Part shown: positions 1 to 6,132 of the stretch, one piece after another | Numbering within the stretch: position 1 is the stretch's first letter | Layout: each line of letters opens with the position of its first letter | Assembly (NCBI GenBank): GCA_019113665.1 | Contig: DXGW01000097.1 | Span: 1 to 7,764 of the forward strand | Source of the DNA: Candidatus Alistipes excrementipullorum | GTDB lineage: Bacteria > Bacteroidota > Bacteroidia > Bacteroidales > Rikenellaceae | DNA: 7,764 nt | Direction of reading: 5' to 3' | Made by a program: the position numbers and the translations under genes | Notes under the pieces: model-generated | Databases searched by the model: none | Seen by the model: the letters and a program-made list of their open reading frames with translations, nothing else | Told to the model about the DNA's origin: nothing

Positions 1-1
1 T

Positions 2-580
2 ATGTTCCCGCCGCAGAATCCCGACCTTAAGCCGGAGCGCCTGTGGAACTACGAGATCTCATTCTCGCAGCGGCTGCTTGACGGAAGGCTCTCATACGGA
101 GTCAACGTATTCCATATCGACGGAGAGAACCTTATCATGCGCGTACCGGTCGACGGCCGGCAGAAGAACATGAACACCGGACGCATCGACAATACCGGTT
201 TCGAGCTGCAGGCGGGTTTCAGCATAAACAGCATGTGGAGAGTTGACGCCAACTACAGCTTCCTGCACATGGAACAGCCTGTGCTGGCATCGCCCGAACA
301 CAAGCTCTACGCCGGAGGCTCGTTCACCCGGGGTCGTTGGAACGTCTCGACGGGCATACAATATGTCGCCGGGCTCTACACGGCGGTCAAGGTCGCCGGA
401 ACCGGCGAATACCGGCAGGAGAGCTTCGTGCTGTGGAACGCACGGTGCTCGTTCAACGCCACCGAATGGCTCGGCCTGTGGATACGCGGCGAGAATCTAC
501 TGGCACAGAGATACGAGATAAACGCAGGCTTCCCGATGCCACGGGCTACGGTCATGGCGGGCATAAGCCTCAACATATAG
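2..580 (+). CDS. TonB-dependent outer membrane receptor, C-terminal part (5' end outside window)
   Basis: This is the last 192 residues of a TonB-dependent receptor, an outer membrane beta-barrel that imports scarce ligands (metal chelates, heme, cobalamin or similar) using TonB energy. The visible part begins with the motif NPDLKPERLWNYEIS, typical of strands in the second half of the barrel. It continues as alternating amphipathic strands and ends with the classic C-terminal block RGENLLAQRYEINAGFPMPR followed by a final beta-strand. The last residue is Ile rather than the usual Phe or other aromatic, a mild oddity. The Met at position 2 is internal and not a start: the plug domain, TonB box and signal peptide must lie upstream of the window. 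The short barrel end resembles siderophore/vitamin receptors rather than SusC-type glycan receptors. It is followed after 23 bp by an S-component-like membrane protein, suggesting a shared ligand. The ligand cannot be read from this part. Confidence 0.9.
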   Translation: MFPPQNPDLKPERLWNYEISFSQRLLDGRLSYGVNVFHIDGENLIMRVPVDGRQKNMNTGRIDNTGFELQAGFSINSMWRVDANYSFLHMEQPVLASPEHKLYAGGSFTRGRWNVSTGIQYVAGLYTAVKVAGTGEYRQESFVLWNARCSFNATEWLGLWIRGENLLAQRYEINAGFPMPRATVMAGISLNI

Positions 581-603
581 ACAAACACACAAATACCAAT
601 ATC

Positions 604-1116
604 ATGGAAACAACAACGGTAAAACTCTACTCGTTCGAGTACAGACAGGCAAAGACCTACGGCACAGCCGCACTCTTCGTTCTCGGCAACATTGCCCTGC
701 CGCAACTCTTCCACCTCATACCGCAGGGTGGCGTGATGTGGCTGCCGATCTATTTCTTCACACTTGTCGGGGCATACAAGTACGGTTGGCGCGTGGGCCT
801 GCTCACGGCTCTCGCATCACCGCTGGCCAATTCGTTGCTCTTCGGCATGCCGGCCGTGGCGGCACTTCCCGCCATCATGCTCAAATCGACGCTTCTGGCA
901 TTGGCCGCAGGCTTTACGGCCGCACGCTTCAAGCGCGTCACGCTGCCGTTGATGGCTGCGGTAGTGGCCGCATACCAGATCATCGGCACACTCGGCGAAT
1001 GGGCCATTGTCGGAGAGCTCAATGCCGCATTGCAGGATTTCCGCATAGGCCTGCCGGGCATGCTCCTGCAGATATTCGGCGGCTGGGCCGTAATCAGGTA
1101 CATAATACGCAAATAG
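604..1116 (+). CDS. small integral membrane protein resembling an ECF-transporter S component
   Basis: A 170-residue, strongly hydrophobic protein with about six predicted membrane segments (roughly residues 18-38, 43-60, 63-81, 84-106, 110-133 and 142-167) and short polar ends (METTTVKLYSFEYRQ at the N-terminus, RYIIRK at the C-terminus). Length, helix count and small-residue-rich helices fit the substrate-binding S components of energy-coupling factor (ECF) vitamin/metal importers. S components bind the ligand in the inner membrane and borrow a shared EcfA-EcfA'-EcfT energising module, often encoded elsewhere. The frame stays open upstream to 337, but that stretch overlaps the receptor gene; the ATG at 604, 23 bp after the receptor stop, is the sensible start. 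The next gene begins 1 bp after the stop, so all three appear co-transcribed. The S-component assignment rests on topology and context only. A generic small membrane protein is the alternative. The substrate is unknown. Confidence 0.55.
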   Translation: METTTVKLYSFEYRQAKTYGTAALFVLGNIALPQLFHLIPQGGVMWLPIYFFTLVGAYKYGWRVGLLTALASPLANSLLFGMPAVAALPAIMLKSTLLALAAGFTAARFKRVTLPLMAAVVAAYQIIGTLGEWAIVGELNAALQDFRIGLPGMLLQIFGGWAVIRYIIRK

Positions 1117-1117
1117 C

Positions 1118-2242
1118 ATGGCTCTCAAACTCGGATTCGGCTGCATGCGTCTGCCGCTGGCCGAAGAGGGCGACTTCTCGAAGGTCGACGAGGGTACGTT
1201 CGAACGCATGGTCGACATGTTTATCGAACGCGGCTTCACGTACTTCGACACCGCCTACATGTATCATGATTTCATGAGCGAGCGCTACGTACGCACGGCA
1301 CTTGTCGGGCGCCACGACCGCAACTCGTTCACCCTGGCCTCGAAACTGCCGACGATGATGCTCTCGAAGGAAGGGGACCAGGAACGCATCTTCGGGGAGC
1401 AGCTGCAGAAGTGCGGCGTCGACTACTTCGACTACTATCTGCTCCACAGCCTCAATGCCGCCAACTACCGCACGGCCGAGCGCTTCGACAGTTTCGGCTT
1501 CGTCTCGCGCTTGAAGGCCGAAGGACGCATACGGCATATAGGATTCTCGTTCCACGATACGGCCGAACTGCTCGACCGCATACTCACCGAGCACCCCGAA
1601 ACGGAGTTCGTACAGTTGCAGATCAACTATCTCGACTGGGACAACGCCAGCATTCAGTCGCATGAATGCTATGATGTGGCCCGTCGCCACGGCAAGCCCG
1701 TCGTCGTGATGGAGCCGGTCAAGGGCGGTTCTCTGGCAAAGATCCCCGCCGAAGCCGAGACGCTGTTCCGCAGCATACGTCCCGACATGTCGCCCGCCTC
1801 GTGGGCCATACGCTATGCGGCAAGTCTCGACGGAGTGATGATGGTGCTCAGCGGCATGTCCACGCCGGAGCAACTGCTGGACAACACATCGTACATGCAG
1901 GATTTCAAGCCGCTCGACAACACGGAACGGCAGGCCATAGGCAAAGCTGTCGAGATAATCAACTCGTCGATAGCCATACCCTGCACCGCCTGCAGATACT
2001 GCGTGGCAGGCTGCCCGAAGCATATACCCATACCCGACTATTTCGCGCTCTACAATGCGGACAAGCAGTCGGTCAACCACATATTCTCGATACAACAGGC
2101 CTATTACGAAGCATACAGCGAAGGTCACGGCAAGGCATCGGAGTGCATCGCCTGCCGCAAATGCGAAAGGATATGCCCGCAGCACCTGCCCATCAGCGAA
2201 CTGATGAAAAAGGTCGCCGCCACACTCGAGACGCAGCAATAA
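1118..2242 (+). CDS. aldo/keto reductase with C-terminal dicluster 4Fe-4S ferredoxin domain
   Basis: A 374-residue cytoplasmic oxidoreductase. Residues 1 to about 270 form an aldo/keto reductase TIM barrel: GFGCMRLP at 6-13, FDTAYMY at 43-49, ASKLP at 74-78, YYLLHSLN at 106-113, IGFSFHD at 141-147 and VVVMEPVKGG at 195-204. The expected catalytic tetrad is present as Asp44, Tyr49, Lys76 and His110. Residues 289-299 and 343-353 each carry C-x2-C-x2-C-x3-C followed by Pro, giving eight Cys suited to two [4Fe-4S] clusters. This fused architecture is common in anaerobes and suggests electron exchange with an iron-sulfur or ferredoxin partner, though the physiological substrate is not known for most members. 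It starts 1 bp after the upstream membrane protein gene and is followed by a terminator, so it is the last gene of the receptor operon. Its job there is probably a redox step on the imported compound, which is inference. The opposite strand is open over nearly the whole gene, a codon-bias effect. Confidence 0.93.
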   Translation: MALKLGFGCMRLPLAEEGDFSKVDEGTFERMVDMFIERGFTYFDTAYMYHDFMSERYVRTALVGRHDRNSFTLASKLPTMMLSKEGDQERIFGEQLQKCGVDYFDYYLLHSLNAANYRTAERFDSFGFVSRLKAEGRIRHIGFSFHDTAELLDRILTEHPETEFVQLQINYLDWDNASIQSHECYDVARRHGKPVVVMEPVKGGSLAKIPAEAETLFRSIRPDMSPASWAIRYAASLDGVMMVLSGMSTPEQLLDNTSYMQDFKPLDNTERQAIGKAVEIINSSIAIPCTACRYCVAGCPKHIPIPDYFALYNADKQSVNHIFSIQQAYYEAYSEGHGKASECIACRKCERICPQHLPISELMKKVAATLETQQ

Positions 2243-2265
2243 GCATTTGGTGCACAAATACGTAC

Positions 2266-2300
2266 AGCAACCGTCACATACTTCGTGGCGGTTGCTTTTT
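2266..2300 (+). terminator. Rho-independent terminator after the receptor operon
   Basis: The arms GCAACCGTCAC (2267-2277) and GTGGCGGTTGC (2285-2295) pair over 11 bp with one U-G wobble, around a 7-base loop, and A2266 with T2296 adds a twelfth pair. The stem runs straight into TTTTT (2296-2300). It sits 24 bp after the aldo/keto reductase stop codon and separates the uptake operon from the exporter operon. The left flank lacks a matching A-run, so it should act mainly on + strand transcription. Confidence 0.87.
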
Positions 2301-2329
2301 CATGTAAAGACACAACGCACGGCAGCGTC

Positions 2330-2349
2330 TATTAACAAAATTGTTAATA
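2330..2349. promoter_or_regulatory. inverted repeat, likely upstream TetR operator (O1)
   Basis: TATTAACAAAATTGTTAATA is an inverted repeat with perfect 9-bp arms and a 2-bp centre (AA, 2339-2340). It ends 3 bp before the predicted -33 element (2353-2356). Its core (2332-2347), read on the opposite strand, matches the second repeat at 2387-2402 in 15 of 16 positions. Length and symmetry suit a TetR-family dimer. That the regulator encoded at 2429 binds here is inference from position and from the common autoregulation of this family. Confidence 0.72.
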
Positions 2350-2352
2350 TTT

Positions 2353-2384
2353 TTTGGCAACAAGAGCATATCTTACTATATTTG
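2353..2384 (+). promoter_or_regulatory. Bacteroidetes-type promoter of the exporter operon
   Basis: TTTG at 2353-2356 followed by 20 bp and TATATTTG at 2377-2384 matches the Bacteroidetes primary sigma consensus (-33 TTTG, -7 TAnnTTTG). Transcription would start near 2390, giving a leader of about 40 bases before the ATG at 2429. The element lies exactly between the two inverted repeats, so repressor binding should block polymerase access. No sigma-70-like -35 box of the E. coli type is evident. Confidence 0.8.
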
Positions 2385-2386
2385 CA

Positions 2387-2402
2387 TAAACAATTTTGTT
2401 AA
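2387..2402. promoter_or_regulatory. inverted repeat, likely downstream TetR operator (O2) over the transcription start
   Basis: TAAACAATTTTGTTAA contains perfect 5-bp arms AACAA (2389-2393) and TTGTT (2396-2400) around TT, and differs at one position from the reverse complement of the O1 core. It begins 2 bp after the -7 element and covers the expected start site. The two repeat centres are 55 bp apart. A further AACAA follows at 2402-2406, so TTGTT-A-AACAA (2396-2406) is an overlapping second inverted repeat, possibly an extra half-site. Confidence 0.65.
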
Positions 2403-2428
2403 ACAATATTATTAATCAAGAACCACCT

Positions 2429-3061
2429 ATGGCAAAACCAACACAGAATACTGAACAGGCCATACTTGCAGCAGCCAAGCAGGAGTTTTTGCTAAAGGGC
2501 TACGATGGGGCGAGGACGACATCGATAGCGGAGAAAGCCGGTGTTACGCATGCCATGCTGCACTACTACTTCCGCACCAAAAAGAACATTTTCGAATGTA
2601 TCGTCGACAATGAAATGGGACTTCTGGTAGAATCAGTACTGAAGGTTTTCGGAGAATCGACTCTGCCTCTCAAGGAGCGTCTGCGCGACTGCATATCATG
2701 TCACTTCGACTTCATAAGGGCCTATCCGGACTTGCCGCGTTTCATTATAAATGAAGTAATAACCCGCCCCGAACACCATGAAATATTACGTAAAAGGATA
2801 ACGGTCATTATCGCCAAACTTGCAGGAGAGACGCAACGAGAGATAAACGAAGCAGCCGCAAGAGGCGAAATCGAGCAGATGGACATACGTATGATCATGC
2901 TCGACATACTGTCGCTGAACATATTTCCCTTTCTGGCCTTTCCACTCATACAACCGCTGTTCGGCGAACTGACGGAGGATCAGGAAAAGTTCTTCGAAAT
3001 GCGGAAGGCCGAAACCATCGAAACGATTACACGCAGAATCGAAAAACAAACACAAATATGA
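2429..3061 (+). CDS. TetR/AcrR-family transcriptional regulator of the exporter operon
   Basis: A 210-residue regulator of usual TetR length. Residues 8-55 form the N-terminal DNA-binding domain: TEQAILAAAKQEFLLKGYDG, then the helix-turn-helix (about 29-48) with TSIAEKAGVTHAMLHYYF, then the conserved K-K-N-I-F after the recognition helix. Residues from about 60 on are helical and should form the ligand-binding and dimerisation domain, which is too divergent to name a ligand. A TTG at 2396 in the same frame would add 11 residues, but it lies inside the downstream operator, only a few bases from the expected transcript start. The ATG at 2429, giving MAKPTQN, is preferred. No clear Shine-Dalgarno precedes it, as is common in Bacteroidetes. 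Its TGA overlaps the next ATG (ATGA, 3058-3061), so it is translationally coupled to the TolC-like gene. The arrangement parallels CecR (YbiH), the TetR repressor of E. coli ybhGFSR. It probably represses its own operon until an exporter substrate binds. Confidence 0.92.
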   Translation: MAKPTQNTEQAILAAAKQEFLLKGYDGARTTSIAEKAGVTHAMLHYYFRTKKNIFECIVDNEMGLLVESVLKVFGESTLPLKERLRDCISCHFDFIRAYPDLPRFIINEVITRPEHHEILRKRITVIIAKLAGETQREINEAAARGEIEQMDIRMIMLDILSLNIFPFLAFPLIQPLFGELTEDQEKFFEMRKAETIETITRRIEKQTQI

Positions 3062-4338
3062 AACGCCAGATCACACTCCTCGCCGCAATTGCCGCAACAA
3101 TTGCGTCATATGCCCAGCCGTCGCTCGATGAGTGCCGCCGACTCGCACGGGAGCACTACCCCGCCATCAGGCAATACGACCTGATACGGCAAACCGAACA
3201 GTACACACTGTCGAACGCCGGCCGCGCATGGCTGCCGCAGGTAGCGTTTTCGGCCCAGGCTACATGGCAGACCGATGCCCCGGCATTTCCCGATGCATTT
3301 TCGGGCATATTCGACCAACAGGGGATCTCGATACCGGGCATGCGCAAGGACCAGTACCGAATGCAGATTGAAGTAAGCCAGACACTGTGGGACGGAGGCA
3401 AAAGCCGAGCCGACAAACTGATGGCGGAAGCCGAGAGCGCAGAGTCACGGCATACGGTCGACGTCGACCTGTTTGCGCTCGACGGACGCATAGACGAACT
3501 CTATTTCGGCATACTGTTGCTCGACGAACGCATCGCACAGACACGCCTGACAATAGGTCTGCTCGAATCGACTCTCGACAAGATACGTTCGCTGCAACGC
3601 AACGGCGTGGCCCTGCAGACCGATGCGGACAGCGTCGAAGCCGAATTGCTGACGGCAGGGCAACAGTTGTCCCAACTTGAATCGATGTGCGACAGCTACC
3701 GCCGAATGCTTTCGGTATTCACAGGCACCGACATCGGAGACAAACCGCTGCAACAGCCCGACGCCGAGATGCCCGCCAGCATGGAGAACCGCAGGCCTGA
3801 ACTTAATCTGCTCGACGCGCGCGCCGACCTGCTCACTGCCCGCGAGAAGATGGTCAAATCCTCGACGATGCCGCGCTTCGGCCTGTTCGCCCAGGGCTAC
3901 TACGGATATCCGGGCCTCGACTATTTCAAGAGCATGCTCAATGCCGACTGGAGTCTCAACGCAGTCGTAGGCATCAGAATGACATGGAATTTCGGTGGCT
4001 ACTATACACGCCGCAACAATCTCGACCGCATAGCCACAGCAAAACGGCAGCTCGACGTACAGCGCGACATATTCCTGTTCAACACCGAGTTGCAGAGCGT
4101 CGAGCAGAACGGCGAAATAGAGCGGCTCCGGCGTGCGCTGGCCGACGATGACAGGATCGTTGCGCTCAGGAGGTCCGTACGCGAGGCCGCCGAGTCGAAA
4201 CTTCGAAACGGGATAATCGACACGAACGATCTGCTGCGAAAGATCACCGACGAGCAAAGCGCGGCCGTTGCCCGCAGCGCCCGCGAAATCGAACTGCTTA
4301 AAACGATATATGAATTAAAACACACGATAAACCAATGA
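3058..4338 (+). CDS. TolC-family outer membrane efflux channel
   Basis: A 426-residue outer membrane efflux protein. A Sec signal peptide (Lys-Arg, then hydrophobic residues 5-17) is likely cut after SYA at residue 19. No lipobox Cys is present, so unlike many OprM-type members it is not a lipoprotein. The two internal repeats of the family are visible. Repeat one starts with SLDECRRLA (22-30) and includes LWDGGKSRADK (110-120). Repeat two starts at RPELNLLDAR (246-255) and includes WNFGGYY (310-316). Long helical stretches rich in Leu, Arg, Glu and Gln fit the periplasmic alpha-barrel. Three copies should form the exit duct for the adaptor and ABC pump encoded downstream. Both ends overlap neighbours by ATGA (3058-3061 and 4335-4338), implying coupled translation and matched stoichiometry. 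E. coli ybhGFSR has no channel gene of its own, whereas this operon is self-contained. Confidence 0.93.
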   Translation: MKRQITLLAAIAATIASYAQPSLDECRRLAREHYPAIRQYDLIRQTEQYTLSNAGRAWLPQVAFSAQATWQTDAPAFPDAFSGIFDQQGISIPGMRKDQYRMQIEVSQTLWDGGKSRADKLMAEAESAESRHTVDVDLFALDGRIDELYFGILLLDERIAQTRLTIGLLESTLDKIRSLQRNGVALQTDADSVEAELLTAGQQLSQLESMCDSYRRMLSVFTGTDIGDKPLQQPDAEMPASMENRRPELNLLDARADLLTAREKMVKSSTMPRFGLFAQGYYGYPGLDYFKSMLNADWSLNAVVGIRMTWNFGGYYTRRNNLDRIATAKRQLDVQRDIFLFNTELQSVEQNGEIERLRRALADDDRIVALRRSVREAAESKLRNGIIDTNDLLRKITDEQSAAVARSAREIELLKTIYELKHTINQ

Positions 4339-5222
4339 AACGACTGCTGATACCAATTACCATGCTGCTGACGGCAGCGGCATGCAACCGCAACACGGAT
4401 TTCGACGCAACCGGAACATTCGAAGCGACCGAGGTGGTCGTATCGGCCGAAGCCAACGGGCGGATCACCGCCTTCGATGCAGAAGAGGGAGACACGGTGG
4501 AGGCCCTCGAACAGGTCGGAGCGATCGATACCGTACAGCTCTACCTGCAGAAACTGCAGCTGCAACGCAGCGCCGCATCGGTCCGCTCCACGAAGCCCGA
4601 CATATCGAGACAACTGTCGTCGCTGCGCGAGCGCATATCCAAGCAGCAGACCGAACGCCGGCGCATCGAGAGCCTCCTCAAGGACGGAGCCGCCACCGAG
4701 AAACAGCTCGACGACGTCGACGCACAACTCAAGGTGCTGAACAGCGAATACGACGCCATGCTCTCGACACTCGAAAACAATACAGCCTCGATCGATGCCA
4801 ACTCGTCGGCGATCGACCTGCAGATAGCGCAGATCGACGACCGCCTCGCCAAAAGCCGCATCATCTCACCCATAGGCGGCACCGTACTGGCCAAATATGC
4901 CGAAGCCGGCGAACTGGCAACAGTCGGGCGCCCTCTGATGAAGGTCGCCGACCTCAACGCCATATATCTGCGCGCCTACTTCACATCGGAGCAGCTGGCC
5001 GACCTGAAGATAGGGCAGGAGGTGACTGTAACGGCCGATTTCGGAGGTGACAGTCGGTTCGACTACAAAGGCCGCATCACATGGATATCGTCCGAGAGCG
5101 AATTCACGCCCAAGACCATTCAGACACGTAATTCCAGGGCAAATCTCGTATATGCCGTAAAGATCGCTGTCAGGAACGACGGACGCCTGAAGATAGGTAC
5201 ATACGGAGAAGTAAGGCTGTAA
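4335..5222 (+). CDS. HlyD/YbhG-like periplasmic adaptor lipoprotein of an ABC exporter
   Basis: A 295-residue membrane fusion protein linking an inner membrane ABC pump to the TolC-like channel. The N-terminus MKRLLIPITMLLTAAAC has a lipobox ending at Cys17, so it is probably a lipoprotein. Domains in order: first half of the lipoyl-like domain (VVVSAEANGRITAFDAEEGDTV, about 34-55); a long coiled-coil hairpin (about 62-172, with repeated Leu/Ile/Gln/Arg heptads turning near KDGAATEKQLDD at 116-127); second lipoyl half (IISPIGGTVLAKYAEAGE, 176-193); then a beta-barrel (YLRAYFTSEQLADLKIGQEV, 211-230) and a C-terminal strand region with ESEFTPK (254-260) and the end LKIGTYGEVRL. The TPK-TIQTR region is like that of YbhG-type adaptors. 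Compared with RND adaptors the C-terminus is short, fitting an ABC-2 partner. The start overlaps the TolC-like gene, and the stop is 1 bp before the next ATG. Confidence 0.92.
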   Translation: MKRLLIPITMLLTAAACNRNTDFDATGTFEATEVVVSAEANGRITAFDAEEGDTVEALEQVGAIDTVQLYLQKLQLQRSAASVRSTKPDISRQLSSLRERISKQQTERRRIESLLKDGAATEKQLDDVDAQLKVLNSEYDAMLSTLENNTASIDANSSAIDLQIAQIDDRLAKSRIISPIGGTVLAKYAEAGELATVGRPLMKVADLNAIYLRAYFTSEQLADLKIGQEVTVTADFGGDSRFDYKGRITWISSESEFTPKTIQTRNSRANLVYAVKIAVRNDGRLKIGTYGEVRL

Positions 5223-5223
5223 G

Positions 5224-6132
5224 ATGGCTGCAATCGAGACATACGGATTGAGCAAGACGTTCGGGAGGACGAAGGCTCTCGACGGGGTGACCTTCAACGT
5301 TTCCGAAGGCGAGATGTTCGGTATCATCGGGCCGGACGGGGCCGGCAAGACTACTCTTTTCAGGCTGCTGACCACACTGCTGACGCCCGACAGCGGCTCG
5401 GCACGCGTACTCGGATACGATACGGTAACAGATTACCGCCTGATACGCAGCCAAGTAGGTTACATGCCGGGGCGCTTCTCGCTCTATCCCGACCTGTCGG
5501 TCAGCGAGAATCTCGAATTTTTCGCGGCCCTGTTCGGCGTCAAAGTCAGGGAAAACTACGATCTTATAGCCCCGATATACCGCCAGATCGAACCCTTCGG
5601 CAAACGCCGCGCCGGCAAGTTGTCGGGCGGCATGAAGCAGAAACTCGCCCTCTGCTGCGCACTCGTACACCGGCCGTCGGTGCTCTTCCTCGACGAACCG
5701 ACCACCGGCGTCGATGCTGTTTCACGCAGTGAATTCTGGGACATGCTCGCCTCGCTCAAGGCGGCCGGCATGTCGATACTCGTATCGACCCCATACATGG
5801 ACGAAGCACGCCGCTGCGACAGCATTGCCTTGTGCGACAAGGGGCGCATTCTGTGCACGGACTCGCCCCGGGGCATAGTCTCACGTTTCGACGGACGGCT
5901 TTATGCCCTGTCGGGCAGCGACATGTACGGGCTGCTCAAAGCCGCACGCGATTCACGCGATGTCGTCGAATGTTATCCATTCGGGTCGGCGCACCACCTG
6001 ACCGTAGACAACGGTTTCGATGCCGGCCGGTTTACCGAATGGCTTGCCGGACGGGGATTCCGCGACATAGAGCTGCACCCTGTCGAAGCCGGCATAGAAG
6101 ACGTATTCATAAAACTCATGCACCATGAATAA
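5224..6132 (+). CDS. ABC exporter ATPase 1 (YbhF N-half-like), with Q-loop and H-loop substitutions
   Basis: A 302-residue cytoplasmic ABC ATPase. Walker A is GPDGAGKTT (36-44), the signature is an intact LSGGMKQK (133-140), and Walker B is VLFLDEPT (153-160) with catalytic Glu158. Two switch residues are replaced. The Q-loop reads YMPGRFSLY, so Gly83 stands where Gln is expected, and the H-loop reads VSTPYMDEA, so Pro190 stands where His is expected. The codons (ggg and ccc) are clean, with no sign of frameshift or decay. I recall the same substitutions in Bacteroides homologues, and a missing H-loop His in the first half of E. coli YbhF; that is memory, not a search. About 80 residues after the ATPase core (from 220) form a C-terminal extension ending IEDVFIKLM, as in DUF4162-type ATPases. 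AAGG at 5213-5216 is a weak Shine-Dalgarno candidate. The stop overlaps the second ATPase start by 8 bp, consistent with a heterodimer. Confidence 0.93.
   Translation: MAAIETYGLSKTFGRTKALDGVTFNVSEGEMFGIIGPDGAGKTTLFRLLTTLLTPDSGSARVLGYDTVTDYRLIRSQVGYMPGRFSLYPDLSVSENLEFFAALFGVKVRENYDLIAPIYRQIEPFGKRRAGKLSGGMKQKLALCCALVHRPSVLFLDEPTTGVDAVSRSEFWDMLASLKAAGMSILVSTPYMDEARRCDSIALCDKGRILCTDSPRGIVSRFDGRLYALSGSDMYGLLKAARDSRDVVECYPFGSAHHLTVDNGFDAGRFTEWLAGRGFRDIELHPVEAGIEDVFIKLMHHE

Noticed and set aside
337..603. N-terminal extension of the S-component-like protein upstream of ATG 604
   Set aside because: It would overlap the TonB receptor by more than 240 bp and adds an Arg/Gly-rich, non-membrane segment unlike a real leader; 604 fits the operon spacing.
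1094..2257. Long open frame (387 codons) on the minus strand across the aldo/keto reductase gene
   Set aside because: The + strand frame has all catalytic and cluster motifs of a known family. The antisense product has no recognisable domain, and its openness follows from the GC-rich codon bias of the sense gene.
2354..2363. AACAA at 2359-2363 and the small TTG-G-CAA symmetry as a third regulator site
   Set aside because: There is no paired TTGTT half-site at the 2-bp spacing of O1 and O2, and such short words are expected by chance in A/T-rich DNA.
2243..2428. Small RNA, riboswitch or mobile-element boundary in the only sizeable intergenic region
   Set aside because: The region is fully explained by a terminator, two inverted repeats and a promoter; no direct-repeat target duplication, transposase remnant or conserved riboswitch core is visible.
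3445..4257. Open frame of 270 codons on the minus strand within the TolC-like gene
   Set aside because: It is a shadow of a well-supported gene, with no motif, no promoter and no independent spacing signal.
5461..5800. ATPase 1 as a decaying pseudogene, because Q-loop and H-loop residues are missing
   Set aside because: The frame is intact, Walker A, signature and Walker B are preserved, and the losses match the signature loss in the partner ATPase, so they look functional and selected.
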